DNA from: Archegozetes longisetosus
Taxonomy: Eukaryota; Arthropoda; Arachnida; Sarcoptiformes; Trhypochthoniidae
Assembly: GCA_018873245.2 (NCBI GenBank)
Contig: JAEMBT020000004.1
Location: forward strand, 2,218,573-2,282,572
DNA: 64,000 bases
Direction: 5' to 3'
The notes beneath the pieces are model-generated. The model saw nothing but the letters and a program-made list of their open reading frames with translations. It was not told where the DNA came from and did not search any database. How positions within the stretch are numbered: the stretch's first letter is position 1; the number at the start of each line of letters is the position of its first letter. The position numbers and the translations under genes are program-made. Shown here in pieces: positions 22,817 to 35,173 of this stretch.

Positions 22817-22879
22817 GTTTGACGTTAGTCAAAGAGTTCTTCGCTCATAACCCACTGACTGCAACACATAAGAGATCGA

Positions 22880-23650
22880 CAACTTTTTGAAACAAAGTCA
22901 CACGTATGAACAAGTTAGACTGACAAATAACACTCACGAAGTGCCGAATCAGTTTTGGGGAAATGTATATATTTTTTTCGAAAAGTTCAATCGTCGAACA
23001 ACTTCAGATATATATATTGATTTGTTAATTGTTCAGACTTCTTTTTACAACGCAATGCTTTCTTCAAACGGCGTTTCGCTCAATTAACAGCCCTTTTAAG
23101 TGCTAGATAAAGTGACGCTTCTTCGGAGGCAACTCCGGAAGCAGAAGTCGCCAGAAAAGTGTTTAAAATGTTTAACGAATGTGTCACGAAAGCGAACATT
23201 AAAAGTTTTGACCTCTGGGTCCGCACTGGGTCCGAGAACCTGGCCAATGGGTGTCGGAAGTACCCATTCGGGGGTAGTCCGCAAAGACAAAGTGGCTAAG
23301 ACAAAGAAATCGTTCCCGGTGGGCGCTGGAAGTCCCTTCGGGGATAGTCCGCACCGGGTCACGTTTGGTATCATTTGATTCAGCATCATGAGTAGATTTC
23401 AAATATATCAGTGTTTTGGCTTTAACTCAACCTATCCGTGCACAAACAGTCAAATTTTGAATTTTTCCCAAAGTTGGGCCCCCGATTTTTGACCTTTGAC
23501 CTCGTCTCGGGTGGCAATGATATATACCGTTGAACTTGTCTCGACGAGTACTTTTCAAAAATATATACATTTCCCCAAAACCGATCCGGCACTTCGTGAG
23601 TGCTTGTGAGATCAATATAACTTATACACATATAGTTTGTTAGAAAAGTT
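22880..23650. repeat. Foldback element with a GC-richer core
   Basis: CACTCACGAAGTGCCG (22931) with TTTTGGGGAAATGTATATAT faces its complement at 23560-23603. The arms are about 150 bases and diverged. The core (23100-23390) is richer in G and C and contains a tandem duplication of a module ending GGTAGTCCGCA / GATAGTCCGCA (23259-23283 and 23330-23354). Both strands are open across the core, but the predicted peptides show no family motif. Confidence 0.7.
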
Positions 23651-26600
23651 CTGATCAATAATAAAATTTGAAATTATTGACAGCGCGATCTTAGCGCGAT
23701 AAAGCAATTTAGAGGCTTCTTTAGATTAACGCTGTGCCGACTAATTCTCTTTCAACTCTACAGTTCTAAAATGACAGAAAATGATCAAATTGTAATCCAG
23801 AATGAGTTTTACAGTTAGATTCCAATCAAATCAAAACAAAACTTATGAGATAGGATTTGGTACTTCCTTAAATAAAACATTAAAGCCCTAAGCTAATCTA
23901 GTCCAATTTGACAAAACTAACCTAACCTCACCACCATATAACATGAGCCTAATTAGGTTAGGTAAACAGTTGGATGTGCGTAGTGCGTTCTGCGAAATTC
24001 GAGTCTCACTTTATTGTTAAAATGATAAAGGTCACTTCAAAATATAACCTAAAAGCATCATTTTGTGGAGTCAAGTGAGAACTGGTCAAGCACTGCATTA
24101 CTCTTTTCACTCCATATAGAGTGAGTGTCTTCAGGTTTTTAATTGAAGTTTAAATACAGAACTCAACACCGTTTCCCCTAATTTTGATCAGTTGTGAAAC
24201 GCATACTTTTAATATTTGAAAACCTTTTTCTTAGTGAAAGGAGTGATGAAGCATGCTTCAGATCAAGGTTTCCGAAACTCGGTCTGACAAAGGCATAAAT
24301 ACAATCGGCAAACAAATTATACTTAACATTAGGGTTTATGGCAGTCACATCGTTGTTATTTAAATGGTCTGTGAGTTGGAAAAGTTTCGTATTCGAGATC
24401 GAGAAGTTAATAAGTTTATAGATTTTGTGGATCTCATACTAAATAGTTGGCGCACTTTGTGAAAAGTCAATTTTGACTGCTTTATTAGAAGATCCTTGAA
24501 TTATGTGATTATTTGTGGGTTAGTAACAGATTTAATAAAGTTATAAACCATTCAGTTTGTAGCTTAAGCCTAATCTAATCTGCGAAAAGTTATTGCATTT
24601 AATCTGAAGATTCAATTTCAATTTTATGCCTTTGATTATTGAATTAAAGTTTGAAAATCAGAATCACGCGTGCAGTGCCGGCATGTCGTTCAAATCAATG
24701 ACATTACATAATAAGTCATTGAGTAGTCTAAAAGTCTATTAGTTATGCCTAACAACAGATGTATTAGTGATCAAATTAGTTATCTCTATTGCAGCAATAG
24801 TTGTACTTATTTTTCACATTTTATTTAGATTATCAAATTCATTAAACTATTGTAACACAAATTTGATGATTTATTTTCTAAGTTTCAAAAATTGAGTTAA
24901 TGTTCAAATCTATAATATTAGAAATGATTGTTATAAATGACGCGCATTAACGAGTATATAATTATTTCAAATTTGACTGTTGTGCATACATTTCATAGAT
25001 TTGATCGCTATTGTTGTTATTATAGCTGTTTTGAGAATAGATAGCACAGAATAATGACCACACTCTACAATATTACTGATAATTGTTCTGTCCTTCACAT
25101 CAAATATCTAATCGACAAATACAGAGTTGAAGTCCTGCATAATATTTACATTTGATTGAGAAACTAATTTTAAAATCTTATCTTTGGTTTATATTATAGT
25201 TTTAAATAAAATGACACGAGTTGTTATAGGACTCGAGTTTTCAATGTTTGGACCTTTTGTTTGGACACCTCTGAGAACACTTTGGCAGACGTATTGTCAC
25301 ATTTGTCTGCTAACAAATATTTAGTCCATCGAAATCAAATTAAAGTGAATAAAATGCTTTTCACTAAATCTGTTCAAAATAAAAGGACAAACAAATGCTT
25401 TGAAACATTCAAGTTTTTCAATGTTTTTGATATAAAATGCCATAAACATTGGTATAAAATGCCAGTGCAATTCCGTTGCTCTGCAGGATATATTACTACT
25501 TACTCGATATTTTTTTATTATTGAGTAACTATTTAATTAATAGTCTGATTAGTGTACTTTAAAATGATGCTTTACAATAGTTTTGTCAATTTGTACAGGA
25601 TTTGAAAATGTTGTTTCACTGGTCAGGCCTCGTCCGACAAAATAACTCTAATTTCTTACAGTTAAGTCTGTATTGCAGTTAAGAGACAGCCACAAAATGA
25701 TAAACAATACAAGTTGTAAAACTTACGATATATACTCTTCTATTAAAACACTTCGTTCCCTCAGTAACCTCTATAATAGTTTTGTAGAATAAGTATTTTT
25801 GAGTAAACAGCTAGAATATGTCACTTATCTAATCGAAACTCATACTGCTCTCCATTTATTACTAAAGTTACGTAACAGCCTTTTAAATACTTTTGCGAAT
25901 TATCTGTTGCTCTGAATATTAGTTTGTCAATGACTTAAATAAGTCGTAAACATGATTATAAGTATGAGATCTCATGAAAACTTTTTAAATCGATTTTGTG
26001 CTTCATCTTCGATATCAATGAGTGCTCTGTCTCTGCATTAATAAAAACTTACGTTCAATTGTTTTAAACGATTAGCTATTTCTATGAGTAAAATCCAAAA
26101 ATACATAAATCCAAGCTTTCAATTGAAAAAATGTAATGTCTATAGATTTTGAGCACACTTTTTTCTTTGAATTTAAGCTTCTTATACAATGATTAAGAAT
26201 TTAAGATAAATATTTAGATAACATTATTTTGTCTATATTAATAGTTAATACTTTCTTCTGTTAAAGATATGCATAAAATTTGATTTTAGCAAAACAATAC
26301 TTTTCTTTATGTTTACTAATCTGCAAAATTAAAAGTGGAACAAATGAAAGCTTGTCTCAAATAAGTGCATGAATTAAAACTTTTTTTTCTAAAAGACCTA
26401 ATAAAAGAAGTTTGACAAACCCTGGCTATCAATTATATAATATAAGATATAATTATTTGTTATTATTGATACATTAATGCATAGATGGGGACCCCACCCT
26501 TCGCCCCCACTCAACATCCCTAAAGTGGCGGCGAAAAGTGACGCGTATGTGTTCACTTGGTTGAGCCGTGATTTCATAAGAGCAGATTTTTCAGCTCCAT

Positions 26601-27229
26601 CACCCGCATGGATGACAGGATGAAATTCATTATTTCATAAATTTACTTTTCAACTGATATATATGTATTTTTTAACGCTGATTCCGAATATGAAATCCAA
26701 TTTTTTTATATCGAATACTATTCGAGATATTCGACTTTAAATATTTTATATCGAATTTTTCCACTTAAAGATTTTTTATTATATGATATGATTTTGATGT
26801 AGAATTTAACGCTGATTACAATTATGAAACCCGTTTTTCGATATCTATAATATCCTTAGAGAAAATCGAGCATTCATTTTGAACATTTACTTTAAGGACA
26901 TCTAGCGGATAAACTATAAGTTATACAGAGGTAAGCTTATTGACAATTTTGATCAGAATGATGACCTCTATTAAAATATATCACGAGATCCCGGGTGTAT
27001 GGGGTGTATGGATAGCCAGAATCCCAAAGACTTATTTTCATCGTTCTTTATTAGAAAAATAATCTAGTGGAAAAATTAAAAATTTCCACATACATCACTT
27101 TCAATAATCATCAAAGTTTACAAACTTAAGATTTTCAATCGAGTGTTGAGAGGTTTTGGATCTCGAATTCGTCAAAGGGAACAAAGGAAACAATTATCCT
27201 CTTCATAAGACATTAAAAATTACGATTTA
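23651..27229. other. Intergenic, no gene recognised
   Basis: About 3.6 kb of AT-rich sequence. An 87-codon frame at 25261-25524 (TTG start) has no recognisable motif and is not called. Bases 26478-26560 are transposon debris (listed separately). Around 26670-26860 the phrase TTTAACGCTGATT is repeated twice in direct orientation with similar flanks. Confidence 0.4.
26478..26560 (-). repeat. Probable 3' end fragment of the 42284-42575 transposon
   Basis: On the minus strand it reads GTGGGGGCGAAGGGTGGGGT followed by CCCCATC, against GTGGGGGCGGAGGGTGGGGT and TCCCATC at 42547-42573. A CGCCGCC/CGGCGGCG block lies at similar distance. The segment stands out as GC-rich. It corresponds to the part just downstream of the coding tail in the other copy. 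Confidence 0.45.
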
Positions 27230-27690
27230 TAAAGGAGAGTACCGCAGCCCCATAGACCTCGGCCCCAACCTCCGATTTTGTTGATATTTTTTATACTGAT
27301 AAAGAGGCTAAAATTAGTGATAGTTTCTGCTTATAACCTTAAACTTCAACGTATATTAAATATGCCAGAAATTTTCGAAGCTCAAGACTTCAAAACTCAA
27401 TTACAAGAAAACCGTTGAAGATTTTTGAAAATTTTTTTCACTAAAAATATCAGTATAATCAATAATATTTACCGCCGAAATACAAACTTATTGATTTAGA
27501 GATTAAAATTTTATAATGAAAAAAATTTTCAAAAACTTTTTAAAATATGGCACCCCAAAAGACCTAAACAAAAAATCAAAGTATTTGTAAGATCTAATCG
27601 TGAACTTTATTTTCCTTCAAAGATCGGGTTAGGGTCTTTTGGGGCTCCAAAGTTAAAAAGACGGAAATCTCTCAATAATATTTTAAGTCA
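27230..27690 (-). repeat. Dispersed repeat, inverted partner of 15100-15540
   Basis: On the minus strand the block order matches 15100-15540 (see that entry). The GGGGCTCC/GGGGTGCC pair around 27545 and 27638 forms a small inverted repeat. Confidence 0.6.
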
Positions 27691-29596
27691 TTTTTTATGT
27701 AGATGAATGTTTAAAATATTTTTAAGCTTAATCTTTACTCAAAATCTTATTCAAACGCAAGGTTTCTGTCAAAGAAACATTGATCATTCTCTTGCAAAAA
27801 TTGTTGAACGCCTAAACCCTGAAAATTTAAACACATTGTAGACTTTGACATCAAAATTAATACACAAACTGCTTTCAATTTTGGTCAGATTTAATTAAAT
27901 TAAATTCATAATAGTCAAAGTTTCCAAAGTAGAATAATTTTATCGTTCTATAAAAAATTAGTTTATACATATCTGAGGGGCCGGGCCAATGTCAATTAGG
28001 AACTCCTTTTTATTAGGTTTCAAATTCCAATCAAACTCATATTTTTTTGGAAAAATCTTATACCAATATCCTTAGAGGACGGGCCAAAGATGAAGCTTTG
28101 TTTCTAAATCAAGATTGAGAGCTGCAAACTTGAATCAATCCTTAAATTTGGTTTAGTAAATGATTTAGAATCGATTAATAAAAGTTTTAAATATTTTATG
28201 TAAATCATTTGAATTTAGTATTGTTATTAAAGATTAACTACAAATTGAACTTGGTATATAATTTAACATTGGTATCGACTTTATAACCCATCTGCATAGC
28301 TCAGTCAATTATATTCAATTATTAAATTGTTCCTTAACCTAAAATAAAAATTCCATTTATAAAAATTGCTTCAAATTCGATAAGTATTGAGATTTAAAAA
28401 ACAATTTCTTTCTTTAAAAGTTCATAAAATCTTTTGAAATCTCTTATTTTTGGTGATTAAATGACACTTATAAAACAATATTATTTATATTTAATAAATT
28501 GTCATCTAGTGCAATATATTTTCTAAAATATAAAATAATCATCGATGAAATACATACCATTACCAGAAATCAGATCAATAGATAAAAATTTGAGCATTAA
28601 TAAGAAAAAATTTATTGAAATGTTCATTTTTAAATTCTTAATTTGGAACTTGTAAAATGTTCTATACTAACAAACTAACAGCAAATCATTCTCTTTTGAT
28701 GCATCTATTTTTGCTTGTTTCAAATTTTCAGGGATAAGAATTATGATAATGAGGGTGAGTAATGTTTCATTTATGGTGATTTAATTTTTCCGATATCAGC
28801 CTTATATCCCCATTTCATTCAAATTGGAAGCAATTATCTTTAATGAGAAATTATTAAAAATGATTTCGTAAGTTTCTTAGCTTGAAATATAGAAAGTTAT
28901 TATTTTTTCTAAATTTATTCTTGATTTCAAAATATTAGACCGATGCATGAATTTCTTGGTAGTTGGCTTCGAAAATTTGAATAATAAGGTTTTATTCTTG
29001 AAATAAAGTCTGTGTTGGTCCAAGTTTTATGCTTAACTCTTATAGATAACAGCAGGGATAAGTTTCAGTTTTAGAGGTTTCTTATTTCCATATTTTAATC
29101 CATTTTAATTTAGAGCTTCAAATTAGATGTCAATTCAGATCCAGTATAGAATCGTGGGTTGATGCAAGGCTAAAATAAAAATAAATCAATTAACTCTTAG
29201 TGTTGGTTCTTTATAAAAACTTCCTCGACAAAATATGGCCATCGTAAACTTGAACTAAGTTGTAGATTTATTCATAAAAAATTATCTAAAAATTATTATA
29301 TAACTAACTGATTAACTTTAAATTCTTACCTCAAACTCTGAATATACTAGAAACTGGTTTTAGAATTTGACGTTTTACATTCTAGATGGGCTTTATAACA
29401 ATAAATTCGTGCAATATACTATTTTCTTACCAATCGGTTATAGTTAAAGGAATATAATTCGATAACTGTTTCAGTATATAAATCCTATAAACTGGATGAT
29501 TTTTAAAATAGATGTAGAAATTTTATAAATAATACATATTTATCCGAGATCACTACATCGACTTAAAATATCGTGTATAAAATAAATATTGTTTAT
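27691..29596. other. Intergenic, no feature recognised
   Basis: AT-rich. No open frame of note, RNA gene or clear repeat was seen. Confidence 0.35.
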
Positions 29597-30553
29597 TAGG
29601 GTGACCACATGGACTTTATCGTGCAGGACAGTCCTGCAAATCAACTCTTGGGTACTCTATCCTGCAAAGGTGTTTCGTAGGACACATTTGTCTAATATCT
29701 TTTTAACCCTAGAACAGTATTTCATGGGTCAAAATGACCCAAAGGTCTATAAAAACTGTTCTAATTATTTAATGCAATTTCCAAATGTTAATAAAACTGA
29801 TGGTATTTTCAAATGAGTATATTTATATCGTATTAAGCAATAAATTAATTATTTAAAAATTTTATATTTAAATTGAATCGTTTTTAAAGTTAGTTCTATT
29901 TGAGTTTAGGCCATAAATTTGTATAAGAAATTAGTTTTCACTCAAACCTTAAACTGATTACGTCAACGATGACGACACTAACAAAGTACAAAACACGCTA
30001 GCTGTTATATATCCTAACCCTTACGATAACATACTTTTCCAAATCAATCGATGGGTCAAAAAGACCCTATTTTACTGAAATAGTTAATCAAAATCGTTTT
30101 TCTGTTTAAGGGTTAATTTAATATTGAAATTTTACTTTTATCAACTTTAGTTTCTACCAGTTATATTTATTATAAAATCCTTTTGGAAGAAAACAGATCT
30201 ATTAGAAAATCAATTTTAACCCTTTAAGCTTTCGCTTTTAGTTTTGAAATACACTCAATTCACTCACAAGTACAGTGCTTTACATCTGAGTACTTTACCT
30301 GAAAATGACTTGATTTGTTTGAATTATACTTTAATTTTGTGCAAAAATAACATTTTACTTGATATTGTAAAATCTGACAAAAAATATAAGTTTAAACAAA
30401 TGTATAAAATTTAAGTAATTTTTTAGATTAATGCATAAGAAGCTTTAATGTGTAAAATTAATATTGAGCTCAAAAATAAGTTTTTTAAATTTTCTAAAAG
30501 GGATCCTAGCTACTTCTGTCCTGCACTTTTGAAAGACATATGTAGTCACCCTA
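29597..30553. mobile_element. hAT-like element (TAGGGTGAC ends)
   Basis: The left end TAGGGTGACCACATGGAC and the right end, read inward, TAGGGTGACTACATATGTC are inverted repeats, each followed by a GTGCAGGACAG block. Flanking octamers TTGTTTAT and CTGCTTAT match in 6 of 8 positions, consistent with an aged 8-bp duplication. The same ends occur on the element at 55453-55886. A piggyBac-type MITE is inserted in its left half. There is no transposase. Confidence 0.75.
29708..30112. mobile_element. piggyBac-type MITE with TTAA target site, nested
   Basis: TTAA lies at both borders (29704-29707 and 30113-30116). The ends are CCCTAGAACAG and, inward from the right, CCCTTAAACAG. Just inside each half is a GGGTCAAAATGACCC / GGGTCAAAAAGACCC palindrome. 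TTAA duplication with CCC ends is the piggyBac hallmark. It is 405 bp, non-coding, and inserted in the hAT-like element at 29597-30553. Confidence 0.82.
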
Positions 30554-32022
30554 CTGCTTATTCATAAAAAGGGTCTCATTGGTACTCAAAATGGAAGATT
30601 AAAATTTTAAGATCTTTAAAACTTTGACCTCCCTGGAACTACCATTTTTTATTAAAAATGTTATCTTTATATTAAATAAATCAAAATCAATTCGATTCTA
30701 AATCTCAAACACTAAACTTTGAATAAAATTACTTTTTTAGGCGATTATAAATTTTAAGACTTTTGGATCAGTTTTTCATTCTATCAAAAAAGTTATTGGA
30801 CTCTAATATTTAATAATGTTATATATTTGATCTGAAGTTTTTACTAATTTTATTAATACGTTCAATCTTTACATTACTTGACACGATAATATGTTAAATT
30901 ATACCATAATTAAGTTTCTTTTTATAGATCATGAGATCTATATTGTAGTTAAAAGCCATATTGAAAAGTTATTAGGAGAGTCTTTTGGAGGAAATCTTGT
31001 AATCAAAATCATATTTAATCTTTTAATAAATGTAGAAAATGTTAAAATATTTGTCAATTTTATGGATTTTTGTGTGGAAATCTTTAAGACTGTTAAAATT
31101 TTATAAATTTTTATATTACTGTTACTGAGAAAAATTGTGGTAAACAATAAAGAAAACACAGCCAAGTATTATTTTATATTACAAACCAGTTAATTATCGT
31201 GTTTTTCATTTATTTTTATCTTAACTCTTTCTCTTATTTTTATAATAAAATGAAATATTGCAATCAAATAATGGCTAATATTACTGAGAACATACATAAT
31301 AAATGTAATGAATATTGATTTCATAACTTAGGGCTAGTGGACACTAGTTATGCATTTTAGTTTAGGAGCTCGAGTCGGAATGGCATAAAAATACCTTAAT
31401 TCGAAAAAAAGAAAGAAAAATTCTTTACGTATATTTTTCCTTTGAATACATTTTGGAACAATATTCAAGTAATAATGTTCATTCATTCAATTATTTCTAA
31501 AATCTTATTAAGTACTTGCTACTTAACATCTGAATAGTTTCACAACAGCTTATCCAAAGAGTGAAAAGGTGGAATTCTATTATTTAAGAAAATTAAAAAA
31601 GACTAATGTACTTTGATTGCTTAAGCAAAATTACCATAAAGATTTATGATCGCAAATAAAAATACTCAAGATAATCTATATTTAACCGTAAAACGTTTAA
31701 CCATAAAAAACATTTATAAAGTCCTGAAGTTATGAAATCCTAAAGTCCAGTTTTACTATCCTGATGACTTGGCAACAGCAATAAAACCCTGTTTACCTTA
31801 CGCTTATTAGATATTTATTAGCTTGTAAAGGTTAATAAGCCAGAATATTCACAACCTTATTATGAAAAAATTAACTAGAATAAAGCTATGTTCATATTAT
31901 TGAAAATTGTTGTGGGATAAATTCTCTCTTAATTCGAGTATATTCCTAAAATAACATTGATCTGAAATTCAATTAGTCAGATTTATAATAATGCGTGCAA
32001 TCATTCAGAATTGAGTAAAAGA
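30554..32022. other. Intergenic upstream of the GPCR, no feature recognised
   Basis: AT-rich. Frames at 30891-31106 and 30938-31165 overlap on opposite strands and are low-complexity by-products. No promoter could be defined. Confidence 0.35.
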
Positions 32023-32991
32023 ATGAGTACTAAACACACGAATTTGGATCCGTTCTTATTAACTATTCTGATAGTTCTAATAATTGCTGCTTTAATGACT
32101 TTAATCTCGAATATAATAACTTGTATTATATTTTTCAGCTCTAAAAATCGTGAGTCACGGGCAAAGTTTCTGTTGGGAAACATTGCATTCTCAGATACAA
32201 TTTCTATTCTAGTCTTCATAATTCCACTTTTGATAATAATTCCAATAGTTATTGAAATAAATTTGAATGTTTCACATATCTTTCGGTCGATAACTAGTTA
32301 TTTAAACTCCACAACTCTTTATGCGACTTCAATCACAATGACTGTTATAGCATGCGATCGTTATTATATGATTATTTATCCGACAAACGATAACCCGTTC
32401 GACAGATTCTCATCAAAAGTTTTATTACTTATAATATGGTTATCAAGTTTTCTATTTTCGCTACCATTTTTGTTTATCTATGATTTTCATTATTTAAATT
32501 ATAGTAACCTAACAATCGACTGTGTTGACGGTGGAAATTATTTAGTGAACATAACTGCTGTATGTGACGGTATGTTCAGACAAGTTACAAGAAAATCCAG
32601 GTTTATGTTACAATATTTGATACCAGTTCTGTTGACTTCTTATTTTTATGGACGAGTAACCTATCATCTGATAAACAATGGCAATTCTGTCATCAGATCA
32701 ACAAATGTGACTTTTCAGAGAAAAGTTTGGAAAACAACTATAATGTTGATGGCAGTCGTGATTGTGTTCACAATTGGCAATTTTACATTCTATTTCACTG
32801 ATATGATAAATTTGTTTAATTTTGAACCCATAAGAAAGAGTTCGTGTGAAATGAGCACAATTCCTTCTTATATTTGTTATTTTTTATTTATCACAAGCTG
32901 TTTAGTAAACCCGTTTATCTATTGGTGGATGAGTTCCACTTTTCGTCAAGACATTAAGAATCTCATAATGTTTTGGAAAACAAGGAATTGA
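32023..32991 (+). CDS. Rhodopsin-like (class A) G protein-coupled receptor, single exon
   Basis: A 322-residue seven-helix protein. The ATG at 32023 is preferred; the frame extends four codons further only through a TTG. Landmarks are NIAFSDT in helix 2 (Asp about 58), CDRYYMIIYP at the end of helix 3 (Asp about 112), a Trp in helix 4 (IIWLSSF) and NPFIYWW in helix 7 (Asn about 296), followed by a short basic tail. These place it in class A, most like peptide receptors. Two usual features are missing: no Cys at the start of helix 3 (Arg there), and helix 6 has FTIGNF where FxxCWxP is expected. The loop between helices 4 and 5 has two Cys. It is intronless, which could mean a retrocopy, but the frame is complete. 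AATAAA occurs at 33069. The ligand is unknown. Confidence 0.82.
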   Translation: MSTKHTNLDPFLLTILIVLIIAALMTLISNIITCIIFFSSKNRESRAKFLLGNIAFSDTISILVFIIPLLIIIPIVIEINLNVSHIFRSITSYLNSTTLYATSITMTVIACDRYYMIIYPTNDNPFDRFSSKVLLLIIWLSSFLFSLPFLFIYDFHYLNYSNLTIDCVDGGNYLVNITAVCDGMFRQVTRKSRFMLQYLIPVLLTSYFYGRVTYHLINNGNSVIRSTNVTFQRKVWKTTIMLMAVVIVFTIGNFTFYFTDMINLFNFEPIRKSSCEMSTIPSYICYFLFITSCLVNPFIYWWMSSTFRQDIKNLIMFWKTRN

Positions 32992-34037
32992 AGATCTGAA
33001 GTTATCTTAAATCATAGAAAATATGGAGTTCACAGGAAGATGGCTAAATATTCGGTAAACAAGAGAGAAATAAATTTCATTGATTTAAAAAATTTAAACT
33101 AATGTAGCCAACATTTTCTGAAGCAATTATGTTTTCTGAATATCTACACTTTTTACTTGTATTTAGATGGAATGTATGTCTTGAATGAATATAGTTTCTC
33201 AAACAACTCATTTGTTACCTGAAAGTTATGTTTTAGTTCGATTCTAAATTTTTTTCATTTATTCTATAATCACGTAGAACTTAGTATAATTAACTATTTA
33301 TTTAACTTATTTTAAGTATACAGAAAAATTATATTTTAAAGCTGTTTCCTCAATATTTATTAGTTTGAAGCTTTTGATTAAAAGTTTATTTCATAAGCAG
33401 AGATGAGAGTTTTTAATGATCACTGGAATTTTCTCTTGAATTACATTTTAAGGTAATAAGAAAAACTATCTCAATTTAATGATATGTCAAAGTATAAAAT
33501 CTTATTGAATCGGTTTGGGTCATGATCACTGAATTGCTCTATGGTTGTGGATGCTTTTTCGGTTAAAGACACGAAAACCGAAATTTCGAGACAATAATTG
33601 TGTACATAAAAATTGCTGATCTAATTAAGAATCAAAACAAAATATTTTCAAATTTAAGAATCAAAAAGGTTTTTGAAGAATTTTCGGAAAATTTGAGAAC
33701 TAAATTAACTAATATCTACTTCTGTCAGCTTGGGACATTTTTTAATGCGACTGAAAAATTTTCCCAATAAATATTAAATGTCTTATTCCTTACACAATTT
33801 CGGCCCATTTTGAGCACTGATCACCAAATGATTTTCATAATTTTAAATACAGAAAATTCTCGACTCTTGTTATAAGATTGAATCAACGTTCTAGAACGTT
33901 ATGAACAATTAGTTTATTTGTTACACTTAAGCCAATAAATAAGCATTTTATGTAACCAATTCTTTGCCAGATATCTCATTAACAAGATTGCCGTTAAAAC
34001 AACATTATTTATTATTCGAATAACTTTTTGCGGCTTA
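32992..34037. other. Downstream of the GPCR, no feature recognised
   Basis: 3' flank with AATAAA at 33069-33074, then AT-rich sequence without gene or clear repeat. Confidence 0.4.
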
Positions 34038-34493
34038 TCTTTACTTTATGGGTCACACGTAGTTCCAGCATAACTAACATTTTAAAGTTACAATATTTTA
34101 AATTAATCTACCTTTGTGTTATATTGTTGGCAAATGGATTGAATACTTTTCTAATAAATTTTAACTCAGCTACTTTATAAAAGTAGAGAGTGCTTTACCC
34201 TGTGCTTATTGAGCTACACATGTTAAACCGCTAGCCTAGCCTTGATCGACTTTACTAAATTAATAAGCACGCCACTAAGCTAGATTAATTTAGTTGGGAC
34301 TAGACAAAGTTTGAGTTGCGTAGCACGCTAGGCTCAGACAAATACACTCTCTATCGTCGTTGGTTAACTAGTTCGATTAGTGAGAAAAGCATTTACCCAC
34401 TTGCCAACAATGCAATACAAAGGTAGAGTAATTTAAGACGATTATTTTGAGACGTTATTTGCGCGGAACTATGTGTGGCCCATGAAGTAAAGC
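34038..34493. repeat. Foldback element
   Basis: CTTTACTTTATGGGTCACAC at the left end faces GTGTGGCCCATGAAGTAAAG at the right, and CTACCTTTGTGTTATATTGT faces its complement near 34406. An inner pair (AGAGAGTG at 34184, CACTCTCT at 34347) continues the symmetry. It is non-coding; the minus frame over 34393-34599 is accidental. Confidence 0.75.
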
Positions 34494-35173
34494 TTAAAAT
34501 TTCATCTATTATTCCATCGTTCAACCATTTTAAACTTGAATTTTCCGGGTTACCAGTATTTGAAAAATAGAGTGAATAAGAAATGATTTCTAAGTTCATT
34601 AGTTATTTAAGACATTTTATCTAGATTTTTGAAAAAATAGTGGAAATAAAACAATTATATTTTGAGCATTAAGTAAAGTCCTCTAGTATAATCCTCTTTG
34701 GCCTATTTGACGGATCAATCAATAATAAAAATCATGTTCCTCTAGCTCAGAATCCATTAGAGACCTTAAGGTGGATTTGCAGTGCTTTGTATTTACAATT
34801 ATATTCATGATTTTTTGTAAATTTTTGGTTGTTTACAACACGAGGCAAGTTAGATTTTGGATAAAAATTTTTAGGAAATCCTTTAGTTATGACTAGACTT
34901 AAAACTGATCATCTAATAGCTCATGAGTACTTCTGAAAACATGTATTTGGACGAAAAGTCAAATTCTGAACGAATTCGAGTTCATATTAAAATATATCAA
35001 AGGAGCAAAACTTTAGAGTGATATTCAATACATTTAGAGATTCACTCAAAGTTCTATAAATATCTTCTGAACTAGAGTTTGAAATTAATTATTCAATAAA
35101 TGCTAAAAATGCTTATTTAGTAATGCTAATTAAAATGAACGAAAAAGTGATTATTAAAATACTTTATTTTTTG

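Noticed and set aside
25261..25524. 87-codon frame with LADVLSHLSANK, considered as a retroelement piece
   Set aside because: No ATG start, no reverse transcriptase, RNase H or integrase motifs around it, and no neighbouring frame that extends it.
30891..31165. Overlapping plus and minus frames of 71 and 75 codons
   Set aside because: Mutual antisense, composed of Ile, Lys, Asn and Phe, with no family resemblance.
34393..34599. 68-codon minus frame near the tetraspanin, considered as a tetraspanin loop exon
   Set aside because: It overlaps the arm of a foldback element, has no Cys pair or CCG motif, and no splice sites fit the tetraspanin frame.
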